The notes under the pieces were generated by a model. The model saw only the letters and a list, made by a program, of their open reading frames with translations. It searched no databases and was not told where the DNA came from. Positions 1 through 7,500 of a stretch of 12,351 nucleotides of DNA are shown here, piece after piece; position 1 is the stretch's first letter; each line of letters opens with the position of its first letter. The stretch covers positions 1-12,351 of the forward strand of contig CALAMM010000035.1 of assembly GCA_937925775.1 (NCBI GenBank), given 5' to 3'. The translations under genes and the position numbers were made by a program. Origin of the DNA: an uncultured Fimbriimonadales bacterium. Its GTDB lineage: Bacteria > Armatimonadota > Fimbriimonadia > Fimbriimonadales > GBS-DC.

Positions 1-1
1 C

Positions 2-289
2 TGCGCCCGACGCGAACTGGAAGAGGAGACAGGCTACACCGCGCGTCAACTGCGCCGACTCTTCAGCCAGTACCTCGCGCCCGGCTACTCGCAGGAGGTA
101 CTCCATGTCTACCTCGCGGAGGATTTAGCCCCTGCCGCCCAGCGCCCCGACGAGGATGAACTGGTGGAGCTGGTTCCCACGCCCCTGCGAGAGGTAGAGC
201 CGATGATACTGGACGGGCGCATCAAGGACTCCAAGACGATTGCTGGGCTGCTGATGACTCTGCGCCTGTGCGAGCGCGGAGAAATATGA
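2..289 (+). CDS. Nudix hydrolase, ADP-ribose pyrophosphatase-like (5' end outside window)
   Basis: This is the C-terminal 95 residues of a Nudix-family hydrolase. Its reading frame is open from the left edge and ends at a TGA at 287-289. The second half of the Nudix box is visible at the very start as RELEEETGY (residues 4-12 of the fragment), with the glutamates that bind the catalytic metal. The rest resembles the ADP-ribose pyrophosphatase branch (NudF-like): a short beta-rich stretch, an acidic PDEDELVEL segment, then a C-terminal helix with GRIKDSKTIAGLL, close to the family's usual G-x-I-x-D-x-K-T ending. Such enzymes cleave ADP-ribose or similar nucleoside diphosphate compounds in the cytoplasm. 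The substrate cannot be fixed from this fragment. It is the only plus-strand gene here, and it converges on the acyl-CoA dehydrogenase with 9 bp between the stop codons. I see no terminator hairpin between them. Confidence 0.9.
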   Translation, partial: CARRELEEETGYTARQLRRLFSQYLAPGYSQEVLHVYLAEDLAPAAQRPDEDELVELVPTPLREVEPMILDGRIKDSKTIAGLLMTLRLCERGEI

Positions 290-298
290 ACCCTGCGC

Positions 299-1750
299 TC
301 AGAGTCGTGTCGCTGGCGCGTCGTTCGCACTCAGCGTCTTGCCGACCCACTCCGCTAAGGAGGGAATCAGCGTCTCCAGTTCCGCTTCCTGCGCTTCGGG
401 CGGTTGCTGGAGGTAGGTGTCCAGCCGTTCGCGCCACGCTTGCAGTTCGGTGGGGTCTGCGCACGGCGCAAGGTGTTCCAGTAGCAGGTGGTGTGCCCCG
501 CGCCGCTGCATCACCTCCAGCGCGTCGAGCATCTGGCGGTGGCTGCCGCCTTCCCAGATAGGCAGCACCATCGCCTCTCGGAGCAGGCGTTCCACGCCGA
601 ACTCAGCCAGCACGCCCGCGCCCCCATGTACCTCCATGCACCATTTCGCTGCTTGCACCGCCTGCTCTGCCGTCCAGTATTTGGCAAGGTGTGTGATGAG
701 CCGAAACAGATGGTAGCGCGGGGTGTAGGGTGGCGTAAGTGCGCTGACCTCCGCAAGCAGTCGCACCGCCTCCCACGCGAGCGCAAAGGCGGCGTCGAGC
801 GTCGCCCGCCAGCGAGCGAACTGCGTCCGCATCAGCGGATGCTCGATTAAAGGCTTCCCGAACGCGATGCGCCTCCGCGCAAACGACTCAGCCTCGTCGA
901 TCGCGCGTTGCAGCAGCGCGACGCTCCCGACACTGTTCGCCACGCGCGAAAGATTCAGCACCTCCAAGATGAGGTAAATACCTATCTCCGCGCTGCCCAG
1001 CAGGTAGCCGAGGCTCTCCTGCAGGTCCACTTCGCCCGTGACGACGGCGCGGGTGCCGATTTTGTCTTTGATGCGTCGGATAAAGTAGTTCAGGCTGCCA
1101 TCCTCGCGGTAGCGGGGCACCAGAAACAGCGCCAGCCCCCGCACGCCCTCCGGTGCGCCCTGCGGACGCGCGGCGACCACCGCCAGCTCCGCGTTCACAT
1201 GGCTGCAGAAATACTTCTCGCCCGTGAGTTTGTAGGTGTCGCCGTCGGGAACCGCGCTCGTTTTGACATTCGCGCCCAAGTCGGAGCCGCCGCCCGATTC
1301 CGTCATCCAGGTCGCGCCCTGCCACGCCTCGCCGTCGCGGCGCAGCATTTGCGACAGATACCGCTCTTTCAGCACAGGCGAGCCGTACTTGTGCAGGGAG
1401 ACCGCTGTGGCGAGGCTCACCGTGTGCGGGCAATAAAGCCCCGCGTCATAGTAAGAAGTGAGGTATCCCAGCGCGAAGCTGCTCTGCCAATCGTTCTGCT
1501 CGATGACGCGCCCCACAACGCCAAGTCGGTACCCCTCTTGCACAAGCGTTGAGTAGCCTTCGGGCATCAGGATTTCGTCGACGCGCTCGCCGAATCGGTT
1601 CCACTGGCGCAGCCATGGGGTTCCTGCGCGGTCGACGGCTTCCGATAGCCCGCGTCCTGTGGTCTCCCACCACTGCTGATAGGCACGAAGTGCGTCGTCG
1701 CAGGGCAACTCACCCAGTCGCCGTCTCAGATAAGCAAGCGGGGTGTGCAT
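299..1750 (-). CDS. AidB-like acyl-CoA dehydrogenase family flavoprotein
   Basis: A 483-residue acyl-CoA dehydrogenase, longer than the usual roughly 380 residues and closer to the AidB/ACAD11-like branch. Residues 145-161 hold the flavin and substrate motif (GATWMTESGGGSDLGAN). Residues 226-250 (RIKDKIGTRAVVTGEVDLQ, then GYLLG) and 289-310 (FARRRIAFGKPLIEHPLMR) match the order and wording of AidB. The catalytic-base position is kept as E400 in PIWEGGSHRQ, the place where AidB has IWEGSGN. About 70 residues follow the core. They are helical and acidic, not arginine-rich, so the DNA-binding property of E. coli AidB is not supported. The expected role is FAD-dependent oxidation of an acyl-CoA-type thioester; the substrate is unknown. 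The ATG at 1748-1750 lies 17 bp after the stop of the upstream transferase gene. It has no well-placed Shine-Dalgarno; a promoter-like TACAAT sits 7 nt before it. Confidence 0.9.
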   Translation of the reverse strand: MHTPLAYLRRRLGELPCDDALRAYQQWWETTGRGLSEAVDRAGTPWLRQWNRFGERVDEILMPEGYSTLVQEGYRLGVVGRVIEQNDWQSSFALGYLTSYYDAGLYCPHTVSLATAVSLHKYGSPVLKERYLSQMLRRDGEAWQGATWMTESGGGSDLGANVKTSAVPDGDTYKLTGEKYFCSHVNAELAVVAARPQGAPEGVRGLALFLVPRYREDGSLNYFIRRIKDKIGTRAVVTGEVDLQESLGYLLGSAEIGIYLILEVLNLSRVANSVGSVALLQRAIDEAESFARRRIAFGKPLIEHPLMRTQFARWRATLDAAFALAWEAVRLLAEVSALTPPYTPRYHLFRLITHLAKYWTAEQAVQAAKWCMEVHGGAGVLAEFGVERLLREAMVLPIWEGGSHRQMLDALEVMQRRGAHHLLLEHLAPCADPTELQAWRERLDTYLQQPPEAQEAELETLIPSLAEWVGKTLSANDAPATRL

Positions 1751-1767
1751 AGGGAGAATTGTACCTC
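1751..1767 (-). promoter_or_regulatory. Promoter-like -10 box giving a possibly leaderless transcript
   Basis: Reading the minus strand, GAGGTACAAT (complement of 1758-1767) is followed after 7 nt by the ATG of the acyl-CoA dehydrogenase. TACAAT (1758-1763) is one base from the bacterial -10 consensus. At the usual spacing, transcription would start at or next to the A of the ATG, giving a leaderless mRNA. No convincing -35 hexamer is visible 16-19 bp upstream, where the end of the transferase gene lies. The alternative reading is that GAGG is a Shine-Dalgarno with an unusually long spacer of about 13 nt and the gene is only read through from upstream. Confidence 0.45.
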
Positions 1768-2784
1768 TTACCCTATCGCCTTGCGGAACAGAATGACGGC
1801 CACAATTGCCATCGCTGTGGCGACACCGTAGAGGATTAGCACGGTCTGCCGTTGGGTCAGCCCACGCTCCAGCAGCTGGTGATGGAGATGTTTCTTGTCA
1901 GGTTTGTGGATGGGTTGTCCGCGAAGGGCGCGGCGGACGACCGCCAGCCCCGCATCCAGCAGGGGTAGTCCGAACACCAGCACGGGGATTACAATCGCGA
2001 AGGCGGTGGCGGTCTTGAACGCGCCAATTACGGACAGTCCGCCCAGCATAAAGCCCAGAAACTGCGCGCCCCCTGTCCCCATGAAGATACGCGCTGGGTT
2101 GAAGTTATAGCGCAAGAAACCGCCGGCGGCGCCTGCAATCGCCGCGGCGGTAATCGCAATCAGCCAGTTCGGGTAGGGCTGATCGAGCATATCCGCTGCC
2201 TGCAGTGCCATCAGCGCGAGCGCGAACGCCGCAATCGCGCTTACCCCCGCCGCCAGCCCGTCCAGCCCGTCGATGGTGTCCATCGTCTTGCTAATGACGA
2301 ACATCCACACTGCTGTGAGGGGGATCGTCCACATGCCGAGGGGAACCCATCGCGCCTCGCTAAACTTGCCGCCCAGCGGTGCCGCGAAGCCCTCAATCTG
2401 CACGCCGAATAGCTGCACCACCAGCCCTGCCAGCAGCAGCGCGCCCATCTGAACCAGCGCGGAAAACTGATACTTATCGTCCAGCATGCCCACAATTAGC
2501 ACGCCCGTGCCCACCAGCAGCAGTCCCAGAAACTGGAACGCCCGTCCGAGAAACACTTCGTCAGAGGGCGCAAGTAAATAGAGGCGCAACAGCCCCGCGA
2601 ACATCCCCACTAAGACACCAATGTAAATTGCCAGCCCGCCCCAGCGCGGGATCGGCTCGGTATGCACGCGCCGCGCATCGGGCATATCCATCACGCCGAC
2701 CCGCACTGCCAACCGCCGCACCCACGGGGTTAGCAAGTAGGTCGTGAGCAACGAAAGCAGGAATACCGTTGTAATCGTCTTCAT
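1768..2784 (-). CDS. MraY/WecA/TagO-family undecaprenyl-phosphate sugar-1-phosphate transferase, active-site variant
   Basis: A 338-residue polytopic membrane protein with about ten to eleven hydrophobic segments. It belongs to the polyprenyl-phosphate HexNAc-1-phosphate transferase family, which moves a sugar phosphate from a UDP-sugar to undecaprenyl phosphate on the inner membrane and so starts a surface glycan. The family motifs appear in order: MPDARRVHTEPIPRWGG at 34-50, the aspartate pair D102-D103 in GMLDDKYQF, the TIDGLDGLAAG loop at 170-180, NFNPARIFMG at 227-236, and the histidine motif KKHLHHQLLERGL at 297-309. It is WecA/TagO-like rather than true MraY. Two positions are odd. The usual FMGD becomes FMGT (T237), and the asparagine before IDGLDG becomes aspartate (D169). 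The ATG overlaps the stop of the dCMP deaminase gene as ATGA and has no Shine-Dalgarno, so translation is probably coupled. The sugar substrate is not predictable. Confidence 0.93.
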   Translation of the reverse strand: MKTITTVFLLSLLTTYLLTPWVRRLAVRVGVMDMPDARRVHTEPIPRWGGLAIYIGVLVGMFAGLLRLYLLAPSDEVFLGRAFQFLGLLLVGTGVLIVGMLDDKYQFSALVQMGALLLAGLVVQLFGVQIEGFAAPLGGKFSEARWVPLGMWTIPLTAVWMFVISKTMDTIDGLDGLAAGVSAIAAFALALMALQAADMLDQPYPNWLIAITAAAIAGAAGGFLRYNFNPARIFMGTGGAQFLGFMLGGLSVIGAFKTATAFAIVIPVLVFGLPLLDAGLAVVRRALRGQPIHKPDKKHLHHQLLERGLTQRQTVLILYGVATAMAIVAVILFRKAIG

Positions 2785-3248
2785 CGCTTCGGCTGATACG
2801 AGGTCAAGTCGACTGGCGTAATTGTACCATCGTGATACCGATCGAGTTGCACGCCTGCCTCAGCGAACAGTTCGAGGGCGAACTCATCGGGGTAATCGCC
2901 TTCGAACACCACGCGCTGGATGCCAGCGTTGATAATCATCTTCGCGCAGTGGTTGCACGGTTGGCAAGTGACATAGATGGTCGCGCCGCGTGTGGAGACG
3001 CCGTTCAGGGCGGCTTGCAAGATCGCGTTCTGCTCGGCATGCAGGGCGCGGATGCAGTGCCCCGCCACGATGTGGCAGCCGACCTCGGTGCAGTGCGCCA
3101 GTCCAATCGGTGCGCCGTTGTAGCCCGTCGCCAGAATGCGTTTGTCCAGCACGATGACCGCGCCCACACTGCGCCGCGGACATGTCGCCCGCGTGGCTAC
3201 CATGTGCGCGATTTGCATAAAATACTCGTCCCAGCTGGGTCGTTCCAT
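2781..3248 (-). CDS. comEB: dCMP deaminase, ComEB type
   Basis: A 155-residue cytidine/deoxycytidylate deaminase-fold enzyme of normal length. It should convert dCMP to dUMP in the cytoplasm, feeding dTMP synthesis. The zinc and catalytic motif is complete: HAE at residues 70-72, with E72 as proton shuttle, and PCNHC at 97-101, with C98 and C101 as zinc ligands. The SVGAVIV and ILATGYNGAPIG segments (27-49) and CTEVGCHIVAGHCIRALHAE (53-72) match Bacillus ComEB closely. The extra cysteines and histidines there (C53, C58, H64, C65) may form the second, structural zinc site seen in some dCMP deaminases; this is inference. It is the first gene of a unit with the WecA-like transferase and overlaps it by 4 bp. 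The start lacks a Shine-Dalgarno, and a -10-like TATACT sits 12 nt upstream. Despite the ComE name, nothing here points to a role in DNA uptake. Confidence 0.95.
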   Translation of the reverse strand: MERPSWDEYFMQIAHMVATRATCPRRSVGAVIVLDKRILATGYNGAPIGLAHCTEVGCHIVAGHCIRALHAEQNAILQAALNGVSTRGATIYVTCQPCNHCAKMIINAGIQRVVFEGDYPDEFALELFAEAGVQLDRYHDGTITPVDLTSYQPKR

Positions 3249-3270
3249 TTCAACATCAGGAGTATACCTC
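3249..3270 (-). promoter_or_regulatory. Promoter-like -10 element of the deaminase-transferase unit
   Basis: On the minus strand GAGGTATACT (complement of 3261-3270) precedes the deaminase ATG by 12 nt. TATACT (3261-3266) is a good -10 box and sits in the same GAGGTA context as the elements before the acyl-CoA dehydrogenase and the protease. A start about 7 nt downstream would leave a leader of only about 5 nt, and there is no Shine-Dalgarno in those 12 nt. I see no clear TTGACA-like -35 box. Confidence 0.5.
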
Positions 3271-3490
3271 TGTTCAGACGCCCACTTGTTCCGTACTTAG
3301 AGCCAGGAGCGTGCGAGTGCAAAGTGTTCCCCTCTCTCTTGCGCACTGGAGGAGGAAGGCAAGGGAGTGAGGGTTAAAAAAGCGCACTGCCCCGATTGTT
3401 CTCAGGGCGTGCGCGGATGCTCGAGAAGTGCTTGGGCTTTGGTCCGAGCACGGTGCGACGCGATTCTTGTCGTCGCTCCTGCGTACCCTC
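3271..3490. other. Gene-free spacer between the TPR and deaminase genes
   Basis: About 220 bp without a credible gene. It contains the intrinsic terminator at 3376-3414. Two weaker inverted repeats lie nearer the TPR stop: arms at 3428-3435/3444-3451 and a 6-bp perfect pair at 3455-3460/3471-3476 (GCGACG/CGTCGC). These weaker hairpins have no U-tract and could be chance in GC-rich sequence. Short frames crossing the spacer have no recognisable domain and no start signal. Confidence 0.6.
3376..3414 (-). terminator. Intrinsic terminator downstream of the TPR gene
   Basis: On the minus strand a GC-rich stem is followed at once by six T residues (complement of 3376-3381). The arms are GCGCAC plus GCCC (3405-3414) pairing with GGGC plus GTGCGC (3382-3392). 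There is one bulged base at 3388 and a 12-nt loop (3393-3404). It lies about 77 nt past the TPR stop codon and before the deaminase promoter, so it should end the TPR transcript. This is the only hairpin in the window with a proper U-tract. Confidence 0.85.
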
Positions 3491-4405
3491 CTAAGCCGCC
3501 AGTTGTTGTAGCGCCTCGCGAGCGACGCGGTTATCAGGGTCTATCTCCAGCACTTGCTGGTAGTGCGCCTTTGCTTGCTCCGCGTAGCCCAGTTCGTAGT
3601 AGGCAATCGCGAGGTTAATGTGTGCCTCCACATAGCGCGGGTTGATACGCACGGCGCTGATGAACTGGTCGATTGCCTCTTCCGTGCGTCCCAGTGCGGT
3701 CAGCACCACGCCGAGTCGGTTGCGCACATCGGCGTAGTTGGGGCGCGCGTTCAACACATGGCGGAAGCACGCCTCCGCCGTCTGCAGGTCGCCACGCTTG
3801 TATGCCTCATCGCCCCAGAAGATGTATTCGGCGTAGTTGTCTTCCACGCTCTGCAGTAGCTGCTCCAGCGCATGCTGCGCTTGCGCGACCTGCGAGCCTC
3901 GGTGCAGCTGCAGGGCACGCTCGAAGTCGTTGGGGTTCAGCCCCAGTTGCACTGCCCACTGCCGAACGGTCTCGATGCCCGCCTCGCGCTGTCCAAGCGC
4001 GTACTGGGTCAGTCCCCTGAGGAACCATGCGCGCGCGAAGGTAGGGTTGACCTCCGTCGCTTTCTGAAGCGCGTGCAAAGCGTTTTCGTACTGTCCCTGC
4101 TTATAAGCGGCATAGGCTGCTTGGTACCACCAGTCAGCGTACTGGGGGGCGTAGTCCGTCGCCATCGTGAAGTAATTGTAAGCGCGTTCCCAATCACCCT
4201 GGTTGATGCGCTTGTAGCCGACCTTGGCATAGGACTCTGCCAGGTAGGCGCGGGCGAGTTTTTGAACCGTCGGGTCCTCGGTTTCTTTCAAGGCGCGTTC
4301 AAAGAGCGGGATGGCATCGCTGTAGCGCTCCTGCTCGTAGTAGTGTAGCGCCTCGTCGTAAGCGGGATTTTTACCCAGTCCCATAAATCGCTGCTGTGAA
4401 GCCAT
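3491..4405 (-). CDS. Tetratricopeptide repeat (TPR) protein
   Basis: A 304-residue protein made almost entirely of TPR helical pairs, at roughly residues 15-44, 52-88, 90-121, 124-155, 192-223, 226-256 and 260-291. Typical repeat residues are clear, for example the ending pattern A-x-x-x-N-P or I-D-P (ATEVNP, AVRINP, VLEIDP). A non-repeat helical stretch at about 156-190 separates four N-terminal from three C-terminal repeats. There is no signal peptide, membrane segment or catalytic domain, so it is probably a cytoplasmic protein-interaction scaffold. The partner is unknown. The start is well supported: GGAGG lies 9 nt before the ATG, which reads MASQQRF. A nearby upstream ATG is out of frame. 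It seems to be transcribed alone, with a promoter-like GATAAT at 4427-4432 and the intrinsic terminator after its stop codon. Confidence 0.92.
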   Translation of the reverse strand: MASQQRFMGLGKNPAYDEALHYYEQERYSDAIPLFERALKETEDPTVQKLARAYLAESYAKVGYKRINQGDWERAYNYFTMATDYAPQYADWWYQAAYAAYKQGQYENALHALQKATEVNPTFARAWFLRGLTQYALGQREAGIETVRQWAVQLGLNPNDFERALQLHRGSQVAQAQHALEQLLQSVEDNYAEYIFWGDEAYKRGDLQTAEACFRHVLNARPNYADVRNRLGVVLTALGRTEEAIDQFISAVRINPRYVEAHINLAIAYYELGYAEQAKAHYQQVLEIDPDNRVAREALQQLAA

Positions 4406-4455
4406 GGCTTTCTTCCTCCATGCAAGATTATCGGAAAATTCGGGAGGAGTTTTAA
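4406..4455 (-). promoter_or_regulatory. Predicted promoter and Shine-Dalgarno of the TPR gene
   Basis: On the minus strand GATAAT (4427-4432) resembles a -10 box. TTAAAA (4450-4455), 17 bp upstream, matches four of six bases of the -35 consensus. The leader after GATAAT is 21 nt and carries GGAGG (4414-4418) in front of the ATG at 4403-4405. This is a conventional arrangement, unlike the deaminase and dehydrogenase starts. Confidence 0.5.
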
Positions 4456-4517
4456 CCGCCGAGGGTGCGCGTCCTCACTACATAAGCCGTGCCGCAACAC
4501 AGACAGGCGTACATATG

Positions 4518-4552
4518 CCTCGTGGCGTCGGGATTTCACCGACGCCACGAGG
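4518..4552. repeat. Perfect 14-bp intergenic palindrome (hairpin)
   Basis: The arms CCTCGTGGCGTCGG (4518-4531) and CCGACGCCACGAGG (4539-4552) are exact reverse complements around a 7-base loop. The hairpin lies 40 nt downstream of the protease stop codon and about 110 bp upstream of the TPR start. No T-run follows it on either strand, so it is not a standard intrinsic terminator. It could be a transcript-end stabiliser, a Rho-type or U-less terminator, or one copy of a dispersed REP-like repeat. No second copy is present in this window. Confidence 0.8.
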
Positions 4553-4592
4553 AGTTAGGTGTGCCTTTACCGCCAGGCATTCTGCTTTGTGT

Positions 4593-7500
4593 TCACTTCT
4601 CCGCGCCGATGCCCAGCAACTCTGCCAGCGACGGCACGCGGATTTCAGGCATGCCCAGCATGTATTGTGCATCCAGCGCCTTGTCGATAGTGTCGATTAC
4701 CTCGCTGTAGTGGGCGCGGGTATAGGTATCGCGCACGCGCGGGAGCTGCTTAGTGAGTTGCTCGCGCAGTTGGCGTAGGTGATAGCGTGCGAGCATCCGT
4801 GCGTCCTCGGGCGCGCCTGTGTTCTTGGTGAGCATATCGACCAGCATTTGCAGGTGTGCCCGCTGCAGTTGACGGCGCAGTGCAGGCACGGCACGGTTCG
4901 ACTGTGCCTCCGACCAGATGACGCCCTGCAGGGTGTCGAACAGTTCTGCCATCGTGAGAGCGTTGCGCTCATCGACGGCTTTGAACTCGTTGTTCGCCAC
5001 GCGGCGCAGGGTGTCGGGCGCAAGCAGCCGCGTCAGGGTGAGCCGCTGGATGTTGCTCAGGAAGTCGCGCACGGGTGCGTCTGGCGGGATCACGCTCCCT
5101 CCGCCAAACGGGTTCGGACCGAGCTTCAGATACAGCCCTTTCGGGATATTGAACGCGCTCTCGGAGAAGATGTAGGTCGCCAGCAGCTGCAGGGCACGGC
5201 GCTGTTTGTCCGCACTCACTGGCTCCAGCGGCGGCTGCGCGTTCGGGTCGGTCGCGAAGTTGCGGCGGATTTGCAGCCCACCCACAAATCGGCTCAACTG
5301 CACCGCTGCGCGGCTGAAAGTCGCCAGCGTCCCAAAGAAGTAGCGTGTGAAGTCGTAGTAGGTCTCGCCTGGCCCTGGTACGCGCGTGGGCAGTACCTCC
5401 AGCAGTTCGTGCGCATCCTTAATCACCAGTTCCCAGTAGTCCAGCGGCTCTTTGCCCAGGTCGAAGCGCGTCACATACGGATCGAATCGGTCGGCGTACT
5501 CGTCGGTTTCATACGCCAGACCATGCTCGGTGTTGCGTCGGGCGATTTCCAAAAGGTAGGGGCGCTCCGCTTCGGGGGTTTTGGCGTCGGGAAAGATGCG
5601 GTATCCGTACTCGATTGCCCAGTAGTCGTAGGGTCCGATTGTCGGGTTCCAGTAGTAGGTGTTTGGGGCGTGCAGCGCCGCTTGATTGAACGGGTCGTAT
5701 TCCATCACGCTGGCGACCGTGCCGCGCTGGCGCACCAGCTCGCCGTCCTTGAGCTCTTCCAGAGTGAACTGGCGGCTCGCAACGAAGTTGTGGCGCAGTC
5801 CCAGAATGTGCCCCATTTCGTGCATAGTGACGGACTTGATGTAGTCCTTCACGAACTGCTCTTCCGTGATTTTGGTCGCGCCGCGTCGGCTTGCCAAGAG
5901 CTCCATCATCACGAAGCCTTGCCACGCGCGTTGGAGCGTGTCTTGCGCGAAGGTGCAGGCGTGCGGGGAGTTATGCGCGTGATGGTCACAGCAGTGTTGC
6001 TCGCGCTGCTCGGCTTCTCGGAACGCCGCCAGCGGGTCGATGTTGCGGATGAATTGCACGCGCGTGAATCGCGCCATGTTGCCGTCGATGGTGATGCTGG
6101 CGTTCAGGATTTGTCCTGTAAGCGGGTTGGCGCGGAACAGCGCGACGGCGTAGCCGTTGCTGGGCGAGGTGACCCAGCGCACGACATTGTAGCGCATATC
6201 CGCATGGTCCCAGTCGGCATCGTCAGGCATCTGCTTGACCACAATCGCGTCCTTGATGCCGATTTTCTCGAACGCCTTGTTCCACTCCAGAATGCCTTCG
6301 CGGATGGCGTCGCGATATTCGTAGGGTACGGCGTTGTCGATCCAGAACACAATTGGCTCTTTGGGGGGCGAGAGTTCCGCGTTCGGGTCGGCTTTCTCCA
6401 GATGCCAGCGCAGGATGTATCGGCGAGTTTGGTCTTCCTGCTCGCGCGTGAAGTCCTCGTAGGTCGTGACGAAGTAGCCGACGCGCGGGTCGTAGAGGCG
6501 GGGCATGTAGCCGTTGTTGGTGGGCAGTTCCCAGAGGTTGTAGTTGACCGTGATGGGCACGCTACGCGGGTCGGCGAGGTTCGCACCGCCTGCTAAACTG
6601 CCCAGAATACCCGCCAAACCGCCCCCACGCTGCGAACCGCCAGAGAAGTGGTAGGCGGTCTGAATAAAAATGTTGTTCGGGAACGCCTTAACCTGGGTGT
6701 AGACAGTCTTCTCGCGGTCGATGCTATAACTTCCACCTGTTGCGAGATTCACCATCTGCTGAATCTGGATTAGGTCGGAGCGGAACAGGTTGCTCACATC
6801 GATCAGCAGTCGCTTGCCCTCGTCGGATTTGGCTTCGATTTTGAACGCCTCTAAGTAGGCGTCGGCGAAGGAGCGCTTCACAGAGCGGGCAATCGGGGTG
6901 TTCGGGTTTGCCTGGAAGCCGATATTGGGCACAACCAGCAGGATCTGCTCATCGCGCTGCACAAGTTTGAACAAGATGTCGTTGATGGGCGTGCCTGCGG
7001 CGAGGAAGAAGGTGGGTAAACCCTCGCTGACCGTCGCCTGCAGGAAGTAGAGCCGCTCCAGCTGCTCACGGCGGATCTCCATGTAAATCGTGTCTTTACC
7101 GGTCTCCTTCTTGCGGTACAGCGTGAACAGCCCCTCTAACTTCTCGAAGTCCTTCGTTACCTCCTCGATGGTCTTCTCTTTCTTTTTGGAGTCGTCTTTT
7201 TTCTCGCCTTCTGCGGGCTTCTGCTCCTCTTTCTTTTGCTCGGCAGCTTGCTCTTGGGCGGGTTGTGCATCTTGCTTGGGCGTTGCTTTTGGCTGGTCGC
7301 CATTCGCCCCTTCAGGCAGCGGGGTTCCCTCGATGCGTTCCATTTCTAGCTGTGCCGAGGCGGCTGCCGTTACATTCCCCTGACCCCAGCGCATGCCCGT
7401 AACCTTCGCTTGCGCGTACACCGTATCGCCAGTACGCACTTCGATAAGGAGTTCGGTGTCCGCCGCAACTTTGCTGTCGCCTTGGGCTGTGTAGGTGCTG

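Noticed and set aside
908..1552. 214-codon plus-strand frame opposite the acyl-CoA dehydrogenase
   Set aside because: It is opposite the conserved flavin and substrate motifs of the dehydrogenase; its composition is that of an antisense shadow.
2821..2826. TACAAT on the minus strand inside the end of the deaminase gene, as a promoter for the transferase gene
   Set aside because: It lies 36 nt before the transferase ATG, but it encodes the DGTI residues of the deaminase and lacks the GAGG context seen at the other elements. The ATGA overlap already explains expression. Chance is the simpler reading.
4478..4672. Small minus-strand frame across the palindrome, with a repeated TPRG-type peptide
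   Set aside because: The peptide repetition is only the translated palindrome. The frame overlaps the end of the protease gene in another phase and has no ribosome-binding site.
4779..6596. 605-codon open frame on the plus strand opposite the protease gene
   Set aside because: It is a frame shadow of GC-rich coding DNA. The translation is rich in V, R, H and A without any domain, and it lies wholly opposite conserved protease motifs, including the zinc site.
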